A stretch of 64,000 nucleotides of DNA from NCBI RefSeq assembly GCF_013114545.1, contig NZ_VTXI01000006.1, positions 124,001-188,000 on the forward strand. Reading direction: 5' to 3'. This document shows positions 44,809 through 54,845 of this stretch, in pieces; the first letter of the stretch is position 1, and each line of letters starts with the position of its first letter. The translations under genes and the position numbers were made by a program. The notes beneath the pieces were generated by a model that saw only the letters and a program-made list of their open reading frames with translations, made no database searches and had not been told where the DNA came from. Source of the stretch: Vibrio sp. RE86 (GTDB taxonomy: Bacteria; Pseudomonadota; Gammaproteobacteria; Enterobacterales; Vibrionaceae).

Positions 44809-45846
44809 TTAATTATCGACTTTTAATTTTTGGAAGTACTCGTCATAAATTACGCTTGCTTCACCGACTTCATCCTGCCAAGTACCACTGTCCATCACTT
44901 CTTGTGGTGGGAAGATGCTTGTGTCATTTGCAAACTCTTCAGGTAGTAGAGCGTGAGCTGTTGCAACTGGTGTTGGGTAACCAATTTCTAAAGCGATTTT
45001 TGCTGCATTCTCAGGGCGAAGTAAGAAATCGATCATCTTGTGTGCCGCTTCAACGTTTTTCGCTTCAGCTGGGATTGCTAGACTGTCCATCCAGAAAACT
45101 GTCCCTTTCTCAGGCCAGATAATATCGATTGATGCGCCTTCTTGGCGAGCCATGTAAGCAGAACCATTCCAAAGCATACCTAGTGATACTTCGCCCGCTA
45201 GATAAGGGTTAGCTGGAAAGTCAGAGTTGAACACAAGGACGTTTGGCATCAGCTTTTTAAGCTCTTCGTACGCAGCTTTGATTTCGTCTGGGTTCGTTGT
45301 GTTAGGCGAGTAGCCTAGTTTAGTTAGTGCAATGTGGAAGACTTCACGCGAGTCATCCATCAGCATAAGCTGACCTTCCCACTTGCTATCCCAAAAATCG
45401 TCCCATTTGGTTACTGAAGAGCCATCAAGCATATCAGAGTTGATACCAATACCTGTTGCGCCCCAAATGTAAGGGATAGAGTAGTTGTTACTTGGATCAA
45501 AAGGTTTATTTAGGAAGTTTGTATCCAAGTCTTCAAAATGGCTTAGCTTCGTTTTGTCGATTTGCTGAAGCATGCCTTCTTTGCGCATTTTAGACACAAA
45601 GTATGTAGACGGTACTACAAGGTCGTAACCTGAACCTTGAGTCTTAAGCTTTGCATACATGCTCTCGTTAGACTCATAGGTTGAGTAAATTACTTTGATG
45701 CCGGTTTCTTTGGTAAAGTCTTCAAGCACTTCATTTGGAATGTATTCCGACCAGTTGTAGAAGTAGAGCTCTTGGTCAGCAGCCATTGCAGGTGAAGCGA
45801 TTAAAGTCGCGGCGCAAAGTGCACTTGCGTAGAATTTACTTTTCAT
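44809..45846 (-). CDS. potD: Spermidine/putrescine-binding protein PotD, second copy
   Basis: This periplasmic binding protein of 345 residues has a signal peptide (MKSKFYASALCAATLIASPAMA). Typical PotD segments are LYFYNWSEYIPNEVL, GIKVIYSTYESNESMYAKL, YDLVVPSTYFVSKM and SLGMLWNGSAYMAR. It is highly similar to the adjacent potD at 46016, over its whole length. By position it corresponds to V. cholerae PotD2. The ligand may differ from that of the first copy. A strong terminator lies between the two genes, so it may be made from its own promoter at 45847-45972. Confidence 0.9.
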   Translation of the reverse strand: MKSKFYASALCAATLIASPAMAADQELYFYNWSEYIPNEVLEDFTKETGIKVIYSTYESNESMYAKLKTQGSGYDLVVPSTYFVSKMRKEGMLQQIDKTKLSHFEDLDTNFLNKPFDPSNNYSIPYIWGATGIGINSDMLDGSSVTKWDDFWDSKWEGQLMLMDDSREVFHIALTKLGYSPNTTNPDEIKAAYEELKKLMPNVLVFNSDFPANPYLAGEVSLGMLWNGSAYMARQEGASIDIIWPEKGTVFWMDSLAIPAEAKNVEAAHKMIDFLLRPENAAKIALEIGYPTPVATAHALLPEEFANDTSIFPPQEVMDSGTWQDEVGEASVIYDEYFQKLKVDN

Positions 45847-45972
45847 TGTTATTCCGTTTTATCTATGTTTTGCAAGATAAGGTCTAATAAATAGGCTCAT
45901 GCAAAACCATCGTTTCAAACTTACTTATCTTCATGACAAGTCTAGCAGGGCGTAAGTATATCAGCCAAAAGC

Positions 45973-46001
45973 AAAATAGGCAGCCGAGGCTGCCTATTTT
46001 T
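45973..46001 (-). terminator. Terminator between the two potD genes
   Basis: AAAATAGGCAGCC and GGCTGCCTATTTT are a near-perfect palindrome with a four-base loop (CGAG), with a T-tract on the minus strand. Confidence 0.85.
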
Positions 46002-46015
46002 ATAAATTCGCTGTC

Positions 46016-47050
46016 TTATTGACCTGCTTTAAGCTTCAAGAAATATTCTTCGTACTTAACGGTCAAATCGCCAACAGAATCTTGCCATTCCACTCGATCT
46101 AAAGCTTCTTGCGAAGGGAATAACGGTGCCACGTCTTTAAACTTCGCATTAGATTCTTCCACTGCCGTCAGGTAACCCGTATCACGCGAGATCTGCTCAG
46201 CGATTTCAGGACGCAACAAGAAGTCGATCATTTTATGTGCTGCATCTACGTTTTTCGCACCCGATGAAATCGCGAAGTTATCAACCCAGCCGATACCGCC
46301 TTCTTTAGGGAATACCAATTTTAGGTTCATACCTTCATTTTGCGCAGCAGCCGCACTGCCGTTCCAAAGCATTCCAACACCGACTTCACCAGACATGTAT
46401 GGTGCGCCTGGGTTATCAGAGTTAAACACTAGAACGTTTGGCATTAATTTTTGTAGCTCTGCGTAGGCTTCATCAATCTGTTTAGGATCCGTAGAGTTAC
46501 CAGAATAGCCAAGCTTGCGCAGTGCGATGTGGAACACTTCACGAGTGTCATCCATCAACATTAATTGACCTTCTAGCTCTGGGTTCCACAAATCTGCCCA
46601 GCTTGTAAAGTCGTTTGGATCGTACATGTCTGCGTTTACAGCAAGACCTGTAATTGCAACCACATGTGGAATAGAGTAATCGTTGCTTGGATCGTAAGGT
46701 TTATCTAAGTAGTTCTTATCTAGGTTAGAGAAGTTGCTTAGCTTTGACTTGTCGATCTTTTGAAGCATGCCTTCATCACGCATTTTTGCGACGAAGTAAG
46801 TTGAAGGGACAACAAGATCATAACCTTGATTATGTGTCTTTAGCTTTGCATAAAGGGTCTCGTTTGACTCGTAAGTAGAGTAGATAACCTTAATGCCAGT
46901 TTCGTCTGTGAACTGTTCTAGGATATTACTGTTGATGTAAGGTCCCCAGTTCATAAAAACGAGTTCATTTTTGTCGTTCGCTGCCACTGAACCTGAGAAC
47001 AGAGAAAGCGCACATGCACTACCAGCTAATAAAGTAGCCCATTTTTTCAT
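46016..47050 (-). CDS. potD: Spermidine/norspermidine-binding protein PotD, first copy
   Basis: This 344-residue binding protein of the PotABCD polyamine importer has a signal peptide (MKKWATLLAGSACALSLFSG). It shares the LVFMNWGPYINSNIL, GIKVIYSTYESNETLYAKL and GVGMLWNGSAAAAQ segments with the copy at 44809. In V. cholerae the corresponding PotD1 takes up spermidine and norspermidine and lowers biofilm. It is 114 bp downstream of potC with a hairpin between, which may tune its level against the membrane parts. Confidence 0.9.
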   Translation of the reverse strand: MKKWATLLAGSACALSLFSGSVAANDKNELVFMNWGPYINSNILEQFTDETGIKVIYSTYESNETLYAKLKTHNQGYDLVVPSTYFVAKMRDEGMLQKIDKSKLSNFSNLDKNYLDKPYDPSNDYSIPHVVAITGLAVNADMYDPNDFTSWADLWNPELEGQLMLMDDTREVFHIALRKLGYSGNSTDPKQIDEAYAELQKLMPNVLVFNSDNPGAPYMSGEVGVGMLWNGSAAAAQNEGMNLKLVFPKEGGIGWVDNFAISSGAKNVDAAHKMIDFLLRPEIAEQISRDTGYLTAVEESNAKFKDVAPLFPSQEALDRVEWQDSVGDLTVKYEEYFLKLKAGQ

Positions 47051-47116
47051 TTACGTTAGCTCCAAACCAAACGTTGCCACACCCACGATTGGATGCTTTA
47101 CGGCGTTAGATAGAAA

Positions 47117-47143
47117 AACAGAATGGCAAAATACCATTCTGTT
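47117..47143 (-). terminator. Hairpin between potC and potD
   Basis: AACAGAATGG and CCATTCTGTT form a 10-bp stem with a 7-base loop. On the minus strand TTTTTCT follows, so it may terminate or attenuate potABC transcription, or stabilise its 3' end. Confidence 0.7.
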
Positions 47144-47164
47144 TCGTGAGATTAGATGCGGATT

Positions 47165-47935
47165 CTACTTTACTTTCTCTCTCGCAAGCAACTGCGAAAT
47201 CACAACAAGAACTAAAGAAACAATCAGCATGACGGTTGCAAGGGCATTTACTTCAGGTGAAATACCCACTTTAACCATCGAGTAAATCTTCAAAGGCAAA
47301 ATTTCGTAGGTTGGCCCAGTCACGAATGAACTAATAATTACATCATCCAACGAGAGTGTGAAACTCAATAACCAACCCGCTGCAACTGCAGGTTTTGCTA
47401 ATGGCAGGATAATTTGTTTCAAAATTACCCATTCACTTGCGCCTAAGTCTTTCGCCGCTTCAAGCATCTTCACGTCAAAGCCATTTAGGCGGCTGTACAC
47501 CGTCACAACAACAAATGGCAGACAGAAAGTGATGTGAGCTACAAGTAAGGTTAAAAAGCCGAGCTGAGCACCCATCACAAGGAACAGCGCAAGTAATGAA
47601 ATCGCCATAACGATATCAGGGGACATCATCACGACAAACAGCATCCCGTTTACGGCACCTTTACCTTTGAACGAATAGCGGAATAGGGCAACAGCCGTTA
47701 AGCTACCAATAATGGTTGCCGCTGTTGCAGAAAATACCGCTACGTTTAGTGAATGCCACGCCGCTTGCATCAAGCTGTCGTTATTGACGAGCGTTTCATA
47801 CCACTTAGTTGTAAATCCACCCCATTTCATACCAAATTTATTGGCATTGAATGAGTTCACGATCAAAACAATGATTGGTAGATACAAGAAAGCATATACC
47901 AATGTCATAAAGCTAAATCTAACCGTACGTCCCAT
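47165..47935 (-). CDS. potC: Polyamine ABC transporter permease PotC
   Basis: This 256-residue inner-membrane permease has six helices. The EAA loop that contacts the ATPase is [20 protein letters not shown] at about residues 138-157. It forms the membrane channel with PotB. The start codon overlaps the end of potB by 1 bp. Family length is normal. Confidence 0.92.
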   Translation of the reverse strand: MGRTVRFSFMTLVYAFLYLPIIVLIVNSFNANKFGMKWGGFTTKWYETLVNNDSLMQAAWHSLNVAVFSATAATIIGSLTAVALFRYSFKGKGAVNGMLFVVMMSPDIVMAISLLALFLVMGAQLGFLTLLVAHITFCLPFVVVTVYSRLNGFDVKMLEAAKDLGASEWVILKQIILPLAKPAVAAGWLLSFTLSLDDVIISSFVTGPTYEILPLKIYSMVKVGISPEVNALATVMLIVSLVLVVISQLLAREKVK

Positions 47936-48795
47936 TAGTCTAGTTCCACTTTCTTATTCAATAGCTTACCCGCTCTGTAGTAGGCATATAACATCACCGC
48001 CATCGCGAAGGTGAGGGCGATACTGGTTGCTGCGCCAAATGGCCAATCACGAGCATTCAATACTTGGCTCTTGATGACGTTACCAATTAATAGGTTTTTC
48101 GCACCGCCTAACAAGTCGGAAATGTAGAACATTCCAAGTGCTGGCAATAGAACCAGTAAACAACCGCCAATAATACCTGGCATGGTCAGAGGCAAAGTAA
48201 CCTTTGTGAAAATCTGGAACTTGTTTGCACCAAGGTCTTTCGCCGCTTCTACATAAGTGTCATCCAGTTTCTCGATTGCCGAATACAGCGGCAAAATCAT
48301 AAATGGCAACAGAATGTAGACCAGGCCGATCATCACCGCAGTTTCTGTATACATTAGACGTATAGGCTTATCGATGATTTCCATCGCCATCAGCGACTTG
48401 TTTAAGATGCCTTGAGTACCGAGCACGATCTTTAATCCATAAGTGCGGATTAGAGAGTTAGTCCAAAACGGTACGATCACCAAAAACAGCATGATTGGAC
48501 GCCATTTTTCAGGCATCTTCGCTACGATGTAAGCAAATGGGTAGCCAATCACCAAACACAATAAGGTTGCAACAATCGCCATGTAGAACGAGTGCATCAA
48601 TACTTTGGCGTAAAGAGGGTCCATTAAACGTAGATAGTTATCTAACGTAAATGTCATCTCTATCAGGTTTGCTTCGTCGCGCGTTAGGAAACTGGTCGCA
48701 ATAATCATCACGTTTGGTACCAACACAAACAGTGTTAGCCAAGCAACGATTAAGGTGATGATGGCATTTTGAAGATTAAGCTTCGGCGCTTTCAT
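47935..48795 (-). CDS. potB: Polyamine ABC transporter permease PotB
   Basis: This 286-residue permease has six helices and the EAA loop [20 protein letters not shown] at about 182-201. It pairs with PotC. The start overlaps the end of potA by 20 bp, so the genes are translated in series. Confidence 0.92.
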   Translation of the reverse strand: MKAPKLNLQNAIITLIVAWLTLFVLVPNVMIIATSFLTRDEANLIEMTFTLDNYLRLMDPLYAKVLMHSFYMAIVATLLCLVIGYPFAYIVAKMPEKWRPIMLFLVIVPFWTNSLIRTYGLKIVLGTQGILNKSLMAMEIIDKPIRLMYTETAVMIGLVYILLPFMILPLYSAIEKLDDTYVEAAKDLGANKFQIFTKVTLPLTMPGIIGGCLLVLLPALGMFYISDLLGGAKNLLIGNVIKSQVLNARDWPFGAATSIALTFAMAVMLYAYYRAGKLLNKKVELD

Positions 48796-49918
48796 TCAGT
48801 ACCACCTCCCAGCTTTCAACCCAAGTGATCGCAACCTTCTGACCAAGAGAGTGATCCACATCAGGATCATCTTCATTGAAGAATTCGCTAACCATTACAC
48901 GCATACCTGACTCAAGCTCGATCACTGAATCTAGCGTCATACCCTTATAAGTACGCTCTGTTACGTGACCTACAATGCCTTTGTGTTCAGACTCTTTAAT
49001 CTCTTCGATTCGTAAGTCTTCAGGTCGCAGTAGGACTTGAAGTTTATCACCAGCTTGTGCCTCTTCATCGTAGTAAACGACGGACTCAACACCTTCAATC
49101 TCAGCGCGAATACGTTTGTCATCAATGCGTTCAATCATCGTGGTATTAAACACGTTGATTTCACCGATAAAGCGAGCAACAAATAAGTTCTTAGGCTCTT
49201 CATAGATCTCACGTGGTGAGCCATCTTGTTCGATCACACCATCACGCATAACAATAATACGATCTGACATCGAAAGGGCTTCTTCCTGATCGTGAGTAAC
49301 GAAAATGAAAGTAATGCCTAGCTGGCGTTGCAGTTGTTTAAGCTCAATTTGCATCTGTTTACGCAGTTTGTAATCCAGAGCAGAAAGTGACTCATCGAGC
49401 AGTAATACTTTAGGTTTGTTTACAACTGCTCGCGCAATCGCAATACGTTGCTGCTGACCACCAGAAAGCTGGTGTGGTTTACGCTGTGCCATTTTTTCTA
49501 GGCGAACCATGCGAAGTGCTTCCATTACACGAGGCTCAACCTCAGCGCTAGGCACCTTTTGCATACGTAATCCAAAAGCAACGTTCTCAAACACAGTCAT
49601 ATGAGGGAAGAGTGCATAACTTTGGAATACAGTGTTTACATGCCTTTTCTCTGCAGGAACTTCAGTAACATTTTGGTTATCAAGAATGATGTCACCCTTA
49701 TCAGCAGTTTCGAAGCCAGCAATCATTCTTAACACGGTAGTTTTACCACAACCTGATGGTCCTAAAATGGTCAGGAACTCACCATGGTTAACATTTAAAT
49801 TAAGATTGCTGATGATTTCTTTACCATCAAAACTTTTACTGATTCCAGTTAAACGGATAACTGGTTGTTCTGCATTTTGTTTAGCGTTCAACGTCTGTTT
49901 TTCTCCCACATTGGTCAT
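48776..49918 (-). CDS. potA: Polyamine ABC transporter ATPase PotA
   Basis: This 380-residue ABC ATPase has Walker [10 protein letters not shown] at about 53-61, signature LSGGQQQR at about 153-160 and Walker [13 protein letters not shown]. Here Ser replaces the usual Pro of DEP, as in E. coli PotA. The C-terminal about 100 residues form the regulatory TOBE-type domain. It is first in the operon potABCD. The ATG at 49918 has no clear ribosome site. Confidence 0.92.
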   Translation of the reverse strand: MTNVGEKQTLNAKQNAEQPVIRLTGISKSFDGKEIISNLNLNVNHGEFLTILGPSGCGKTTVLRMIAGFETADKGDIILDNQNVTEVPAEKRHVNTVFQSYALFPHMTVFENVAFGLRMQKVPSAEVEPRVMEALRMVRLEKMAQRKPHQLSGGQQQRIAIARAVVNKPKVLLLDESLSALDYKLRKQMQIELKQLQRQLGITFIFVTHDQEEALSMSDRIIVMRDGVIEQDGSPREIYEEPKNLFVARFIGEINVFNTTMIERIDDKRIRAEIEGVESVVYYDEEAQAGDKLQVLLRPEDLRIEEIKESEHKGIVGHVTERTYKGMTLDSVIELESGMRVMVSEFFNEDDPDVDHSLGQKVAITWVESWEVVLNESAEA

Positions 49919-50289
49919 TTATAAATCATTTAAGAAAATGACCCGTAGTTACACAAATTAGAGGCGCGCATCATAATCACCAAAAGTGTGAAATCAAAGC
50001 ATTTTCTTATCCTGAAACACAAAAAATTTTGCAGGTAAAAGTAAACATTCCTTACCATACTCTGTGTATACCAAACAAACCGAGTGATTCAGGGATAATT
50101 TGCACTATTTCACGGTCGAAATGGATGATGTCTTGATGCGTTTAGTGGTTAATTATCAACCAAATAGTCAAGAAAGCAAGTTGTAGCCCGAGATCCGATG
50201 TTAGACTCTCTTTGGTTGCAGTATAATGAATACAATTTTTTATCAACAAGTTAGCCTGAACAGTGATTGTTTAGGCACTGGGTTCAAGA
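49919..50289. other. 371-bp intergenic region between potA and a divergent membrane gene
   Basis: There is no open frame. It contains a 17-bp dyad TGGTTAATTATCAACCA at 50146-50162 and a perfect -10 box TATAAT at 50222-50227 for the plus-strand gene, with no good -35. The half nearer potA presumably holds its promoter. I recognise no known operator. Confidence 0.45.
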
Positions 50290-51093
50290 ATGAATAATGA
50301 CATTGAAAAAGATTTCAATTTAGGTGGAAGCGTAGAGCGAGCACTTTCAGGTGACTACGAGCTCAAAGCGGGCGAGGTGTTTAGAGAAGCGTGGCAGCAC
50401 ACGATGAAGAACTTTTTATCGTTTTCTCCCTCTATTGTTATCTTAATTGTGCTTCAGTTGGCTATTTTCTACGTTGCGTTAAAACTGCAGCTAGGTAACC
50501 CTGGCATTATTCTCGATGCAGTCGTTAATCCTGAAGCCTTTGACCCAAGTATTTTTGGTGCCATCATGATTGCTAACTTTAGCTATGAAGTGATCAGTGC
50601 ACCGATTTATGCGGGCATCAGTTTGATGGCAATGAGCCATGCAGCAGGTTTGACTACTAAATCTCGCCATATTGGCAAAGGCCTGCAATACACTGTACCT
50701 GTTATATTAGCAACGCTATTCAGTTTATTGCTGCAAGGCGTAGCGGGTATGATCTTCCCTCTATTATCTCTTTATCTGTCGCTTGCGTTCAGTAACTCAA
50801 TTCTTTTGATTTGTGAAAAGCAGATCTCGCCAATGCAATCCTTGCTGCTTTCTCTTCGCGCAGTGAATAAGAAGATCATCGTTTTGGCGGGCATCTACTC
50901 GCTAGTTTCTATCATGTTTGTAGTAGGAATGATGTTCTATGGCTTAGGCTTGATCTTCGTCTTGCCATTCTTCTTCCATGTGAAGGGCGTTATTTACCGT
51001 AATATGTTTGGCATAAAACTTAAAATTATTGCTTCTGATCGACCAAAAGATGAAGACGACCATGACAACGATTCACAAGTGTTCAATGCGTAA
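50290..51093 (+). CDS. Multi-spanning membrane protein of unknown function
   Basis: This 267-residue protein has an N-terminal cytoplasmic segment of about 45 residues and five to six hydrophobic helices (about 43-68, 90-118, 137-170, 195-240). A charged C-terminal tail follows (SDRPKDEDDHDND). I do not recognise a named family; the general look is of YciC-like or glycerophosphoryl-diester-associated membrane proteins. The Bax-like gene overlaps its end, so a joint envelope role is plausible. Confidence 0.7.
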   Translation: MNNDIEKDFNLGGSVERALSGDYELKAGEVFREAWQHTMKNFLSFSPSIVILIVLQLAIFYVALKLQLGNPGIILDAVVNPEAFDPSIFGAIMIANFSYEVISAPIYAGISLMAMSHAAGLTTKSRHIGKGLQYTVPVILATLFSLLLQGVAGMIFPLLSLYLSLAFSNSILLICEKQISPMQSLLLSLRAVNKKIIVLAGIYSLVSIMFVVGMMFYGLGLIFVLPFFFHVKGVIYRNMFGIKLKIIASDRPKDEDDHDNDSQVFNA

Positions 51094-51946
51094 GAGTGAA
51101 CTGATTGCTATTGCTGCAGCTGGCGTTATCGCCGGCTGTAGTTTTTATGGCTACGAGCAAAATAGAGTGGCAGAAACCCGCCTTGAAGAAGAGGAACGCC
51201 GCAAACAAGTTCAAATTGACGCGGGCTCTCAATCTCAATTCGAAGGAGAGTCAGTAGGTAAAGCACCTGACTTCGCCTCCATCACTGATGTTAAACAGAA
51301 GAAGAAGGCTTTCTTTGATTACCTTCGCCCGGGAATAGCATTAGAGAACCAACGCATCACCAAAGAACGCCAGCGTTTGGAAGCCATCGAGCGCAGCTAT
51401 GAGAATCAAACCCTGACAGATTCCGACAAAAGCTACGCCACTCGCTTGGGTAAACTCTATAACGTTGAAGTCACCGTCGATGGTGTCAACGAACAATGGT
51501 TCAATAAGATGCTGCATCGTGTAGATGTTATTCCCGAAGGGCTTGTCCTCGTGCAAGGTGCGAATGAGTCAGCGTGGGGAACCTCACGATTCGCTACTCA
51601 AGCCAATAACTATTTTGGTCAATGGTGCTACAGCGCGGGTTGTGGCCTTGTTCCACTGCAGCGAAGTGACGGTATGACTCACGAAGTCGCTAAGTTTAGT
51701 TCCGTTCAACAGTCGATTCACGGTTACTTTATGAATGTGAACCGCAATCGTGCTTATGAAGATCTTAGGGAAATTCGTTATCAGCGTCATTTAAACGGCG
51801 ACAGTCTTACCGATACTGATGCAGCCACTGCATTAAGTAATGGACTTTTAAGGTACTCTGAACGCGGTGAGGCATACGTCAACGACTTACAAAGTATGAT
51901 CAGGCACAATCGTCAGTACTGGGACCAACCCCTAGCCAATCAATAA
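51086..51946 (+). CDS. Bax-like glucosaminidase lipoprotein
   Basis: This is a cell-wall hydrolase of the mannosyl-glycoprotein endo-beta-N-acetylglucosaminidase family. The catalytic segment is VQGANESAWGTSRFATQANNYFGQ (partly quoted), with the acidic Glu in NESAWG. With the start at 51086 (286 residues) the first 18 residues form a lipoprotein signal with lipobox IAGC. A start at 51062 is also possible. Neither has a strong ribosome site. The gene overlaps the preceding membrane gene by 8 bp and is followed 12 bp later by the DUF2987 gene. E. coli Bax is the closest named relative I recall. Confidence 0.82.
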   Translation: MRKSELIAIAAAGVIAGCSFYGYEQNRVAETRLEEEERRKQVQIDAGSQSQFEGESVGKAPDFASITDVKQKKKAFFDYLRPGIALENQRITKERQRLEAIERSYENQTLTDSDKSYATRLGKLYNVEVTVDGVNEQWFNKMLHRVDVIPEGLVLVQGANESAWGTSRFATQANNYFGQWCYSAGCGLVPLQRSDGMTHEVAKFSSVQQSIHGYFMNVNRNRAYEDLREIRYQRHLNGDSLTDTDAATALSNGLLRYSERGEAYVNDLQSMIRHNRQYWDQPLANQ

Positions 51947-51958
51947 GAAAAGAAATCA

Positions 51959-52618
51959 ATGAAAAAAGTAACGTTAGCGATCTTGGCTGCCGCACTCTCT
52001 GGCGCCATCTCTTTACCTTTGCAAGCTCAAGAATACATGTTCACCTATTCTAAACTCTATTCGCACATGAAACAGAATGCGAAAGAAGGACATGATGATG
52101 TTAAAGTCGGCTTCTTTTTCCTCAATGCGGACACCAAGAAGTTGTGTACCATTGAAAAAGCATGGATGGAGAAAGAAGAGCACTATGAAGAACTCACTAT
52201 CTCTCCATATAACGAAGTCGTCGTTCCATTAGACAACAATCTACGTTCAGCCAATCCGCTTGTTTTTGTTCATACTCCAATTGATACGCGCTGCGACTTC
52301 TCTATGGTAGTAATGACCAAAGAGCCTATGGCAGGCGAAGTGAAGTATGAAGATGTAAAAGTGCTACTGCCTCAAATGCAGGTGATACTTGAACAACTCG
52401 GTGGCATGTTTGCAAGCTACTTTACCCCTGATGTAGAGGGCGTGACGTTAGAGTTCCCAGATAATCTCAATTCGACGATTCAGTTCTCGAATGGTAAAAC
52501 AAAACAAATTGTTGATGGGAAGGTACAAGTAGCGCTGTCTGAAATCGGTGAGGGTGGCAGTATGACGTTACCAGCGTCAACAGCACGAGTATTACCGTAT
52601 TTGCCGCGAGCTAATTAG
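51959..52618 (+). CDS. DUF2987 periplasmic protein
   Basis: This 219-residue protein has a signal peptide (MKKVTLAILAAALSGAISLPLQAQ) and about 195 mature residues. It matches DUF2987 as I recall it (opening EYMFTYSKLYSHMKQN and FFFLNADTKKLCTIEKAWM in part). Two cysteines (CTIEK, CDFSM) could form a disulfide. It is the third gene of a probable operon with the membrane protein and Bax-like hydrolase. Function is unknown. Confidence 0.75.
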   Translation: MKKVTLAILAAALSGAISLPLQAQEYMFTYSKLYSHMKQNAKEGHDDVKVGFFFLNADTKKLCTIEKAWMEKEEHYEELTISPYNEVVVPLDNNLRSANPLVFVHTPIDTRCDFSMVVMTKEPMAGEVKYEDVKVLLPQMQVILEQLGGMFASYFTPDVEGVTLEFPDNLNSTIQFSNGKTKQIVDGKVQVALSEIGEGGSMTLPASTARVLPYLPRAN

Positions 52619-52635
52619 TATTCTGACAAATCATC

Positions 52636-52659
52636 AAGGCCGCGAAATGCGGCCTTTTT
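52636..52659 (+). terminator. Terminator after the DUF2987 gene
   Basis: AAGGCCGC and GCGGCCTT with loop GAAAT, then TTT, 18 bp after the stop. Confidence 0.9.
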
Positions 52660-52841
52660 CTTATCTGTTGCATTGATTAGAGCGTATTTGATTGAGATAA
52701 GTCAGCTCAAAAGAACTTTCTTGAGCTCTAGAACGATACAAACATTTAATCCTATCCAAAAAGCTCGTATAATCCACGCCCCAAATAAACCACGTTAGGA
52801 AGTCCTAGTGTCGATTAACGTCGGCAATGTGAGAGCTCGCA

Positions 52842-53735
52842 ATGAATCAAACAGATACAAGAAAAGAAGTCCTAGAATTCAACAAACTTCAAAAACGCCT
52901 TAGAAGACAAGTTGGAACTGCCATCGCTGATTACAACATGATCGAAGAAGGCGATGTTGTCATGGCATGTATTAGTGGCGGTAAAGATTCATTTGCGATG
53001 CTAGATATCTTACTGAATCTTCAAAAAGCAGCGCCAATTAAATTTGAAGTTGTCGCAGTAAACCTAGATCAGAAACAACCTGGTTTCCCTGAGCATATCC
53101 TGCCGGACTACTTTGAAACACTGAATATCCCTTACTACATCGTAGATAAAGATACTTATTCAGTTGTGCGCGAAAAGATTCCAGAGGGCAAAACGACATG
53201 TGGCCTTTGTTCACGTCTTCGCCGTGGTACGCTTTACTCATTTGCTGAGAAAATTGGTGCGACTAAGCTAGCGCTTGGTCACCACATGGACGACATTGTA
53301 GAAACCATGTTCCTTAACATGTTCCATGGTTCTCGACTTAAAGCGATGCCACCTAAACTGCGTTCAGACGACGGCCGTAACGTTGTGATCCGTCCGCTGA
53401 CATACTGCCGCGAGAAAGACCTGATCAAATACGCTGAGCATAAAGAGTTCCCAATCATTCCTTGTAACCTATGTGGTTCTCAAGAGAACTTACAGCGTCA
53501 ATCAATCAAAGCGATGCTGATTGATTGGGATAAGAAAACACCAGGACGTGTAGAGGCTATCTTTAAGTCAATCCAGAACGTCAGCCCAAGTCAATTGGCT
53601 GACCGTAACTTGTTTGACTTCGTAAACCTTCCATTAGATCGAGAAGGTGAGCGAGAAGAGTATGAGTTTAGTGAAGCGACAGTGTCTTCAACAAACATCG
53701 ACGAATCCATGTTTATCGATGTAACCAACATCTAG
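52842..53735 (+). CDS. ttcA: tRNA 2-thiocytidine synthetase TtcA
   Basis: TtcA thiolates cytidine 32 of tRNA, with ATP and a 4Fe-4S cluster. The protein has 297 residues, PP-loop SGGKDS at about residues 47-52, and two CxxC pairs that hold the cluster: CGLC near 122 and CNLC near 207. The middle has [14 protein letters not shown]. It stands alone, ahead of a convergent uspE. The order ttcA-uspE-fnr is conserved in many gammaproteobacteria. Confidence 0.95.
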   Translation: MNQTDTRKEVLEFNKLQKRLRRQVGTAIADYNMIEEGDVVMACISGGKDSFAMLDILLNLQKAAPIKFEVVAVNLDQKQPGFPEHILPDYFETLNIPYYIVDKDTYSVVREKIPEGKTTCGLCSRLRRGTLYSFAEKIGATKLALGHHMDDIVETMFLNMFHGSRLKAMPPKLRSDDGRNVVIRPLTYCREKDLIKYAEHKEFPIIPCNLCGSQENLQRQSIKAMLIDWDKKTPGRVEAIFKSIQNVSPSQLADRNLFDFVNLPLDREGEREEYEFSEATVSSTNIDESMFIDVTNI

Positions 53736-53753
53736 CACTAAAGAGATTGAAAC

Positions 53754-53785
53754 AAAAAAGGAAGATAGCGATATCTTCCTTTTTT
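53754..53785. terminator. Bidirectional terminator between ttcA and uspE
   Basis: AAAAAAGGAAGATA and TATCTTCCTTTTTT form a long stem with loop GCGA. A/T tracts serve both strands. Confidence 0.92.
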
Positions 53786-53804
53786 ATTACCTGTTAGATG
53801 GTTA

Positions 53805-54752
53805 CTAGATAGCCGTTTTAGGATCAAGAGGGCTAATATATCCGTCAGGCTTTAGCGCAAGAACATCACAATTGATTTTATCAATCACATGCTCTGCTGT
53901 ATTACCTATAAAGACCGCTGATAATCCTGTTCGACCCGTTGTACCAACAATGACCATAGCCGCATTGAGCTTTTCAGCCGCCTCCGGTATGACATCCTCA
54001 GGAAGGCCTTGTTCAACAACCGTATGTTCTTCATCGTAACCATGCTTTTGTCTCAGAGCTTTCATCGCTGTTAGGTGATGGCCACGAACCGCATCAGTAT
54101 AGGTTGCAGGATCAAACTCAGGCAGTTCGATGGTAATGTTCGCTGGCGTTACTGGGTAAGCGTTAACAAGGTAAGGTTTGGCGTCTAATCGCTCAGTGAG
54201 GTCGTTTAGTTGTTCGACCATTGCGTCGTTCAAACCTAGGTGTGTATCATTTTCTGAGCCAACATGGACAGAAGCAAGAATACTTGAGTTTTCAGGCCAT
54301 TCTGCATTTTTAATCAAGAGAACAGGGCACGGGCATTTACGTAATAGGTGCCAATCTGTTGGAGTAAAGATAACCGACTCCAACACGTCATGTTTGCGAG
54401 TTCCTTTAATGACAATGTCGTGCTCTCCAGCAAACACTTCAGCGATAATCGCTTCATAAGGACGGTTGTGCCAGACCACTCGTACATCGAATTCAACACC
54501 TTCAAGCAGGTAGTCTTTAGCCACCTTGCGCATCCACTCTTCACGCTGATGAATCACACCTCGACGCATGGCGTCACGCTCGTCAATTGAAAGCATGGAG
54601 GTCATGTCATAAGAGAAATCGTAGATCGAAAGAAAGAAGGTAACCCGGCTAGGAGAACGGCTCTTTGAAGCTAACTGCATAGCACGAGCAAGAGCGGGTT
54701 GGTCATCTTTATTGATGTCTGCTACAACTAAGATTTTGTTATAGATACTCAT
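53805..54752 (-). CDS. uspE: Universal stress protein UspE
   Basis: This 315-residue protein has two tandem Usp domains (about 1-150 and 155-305). The C-terminal one ends with the nucleotide-binding-like GTTGRTGLSAVFIGNTAEHVI (partly quoted). UspE acts in stress survival, motility and aggregation in E. coli. It follows fnr on the same strand after a 144-bp gap that has an inverted repeat. A strong site AAGGAG lies just before the ATG. Confidence 0.9.
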   Translation of the reverse strand: MSIYNKILVVADINKDDQPALARAMQLASKSRSPSRVTFFLSIYDFSYDMTSMLSIDERDAMRRGVIHQREEWMRKVAKDYLLEGVEFDVRVVWHNRPYEAIIAEVFAGEHDIVIKGTRKHDVLESVIFTPTDWHLLRKCPCPVLLIKNAEWPENSSILASVHVGSENDTHLGLNDAMVEQLNDLTERLDAKPYLVNAYPVTPANITIELPEFDPATYTDAVRGHHLTAMKALRQKHGYDEEHTVVEQGLPEDVIPEAAEKLNAAMVIVGTTGRTGLSAVFIGNTAEHVIDKINCDVLALKPDGYISPLDPKTAI

Positions 54753-54845
54753 ATAAAACTCCTTAAAGGCGAGGAGGGGTATATGATTAATGTAGCCTAG
54801 TTAGGCAGAGAGGTTGAGAAATAATTTGAGGAATTTGAGAGAAGT

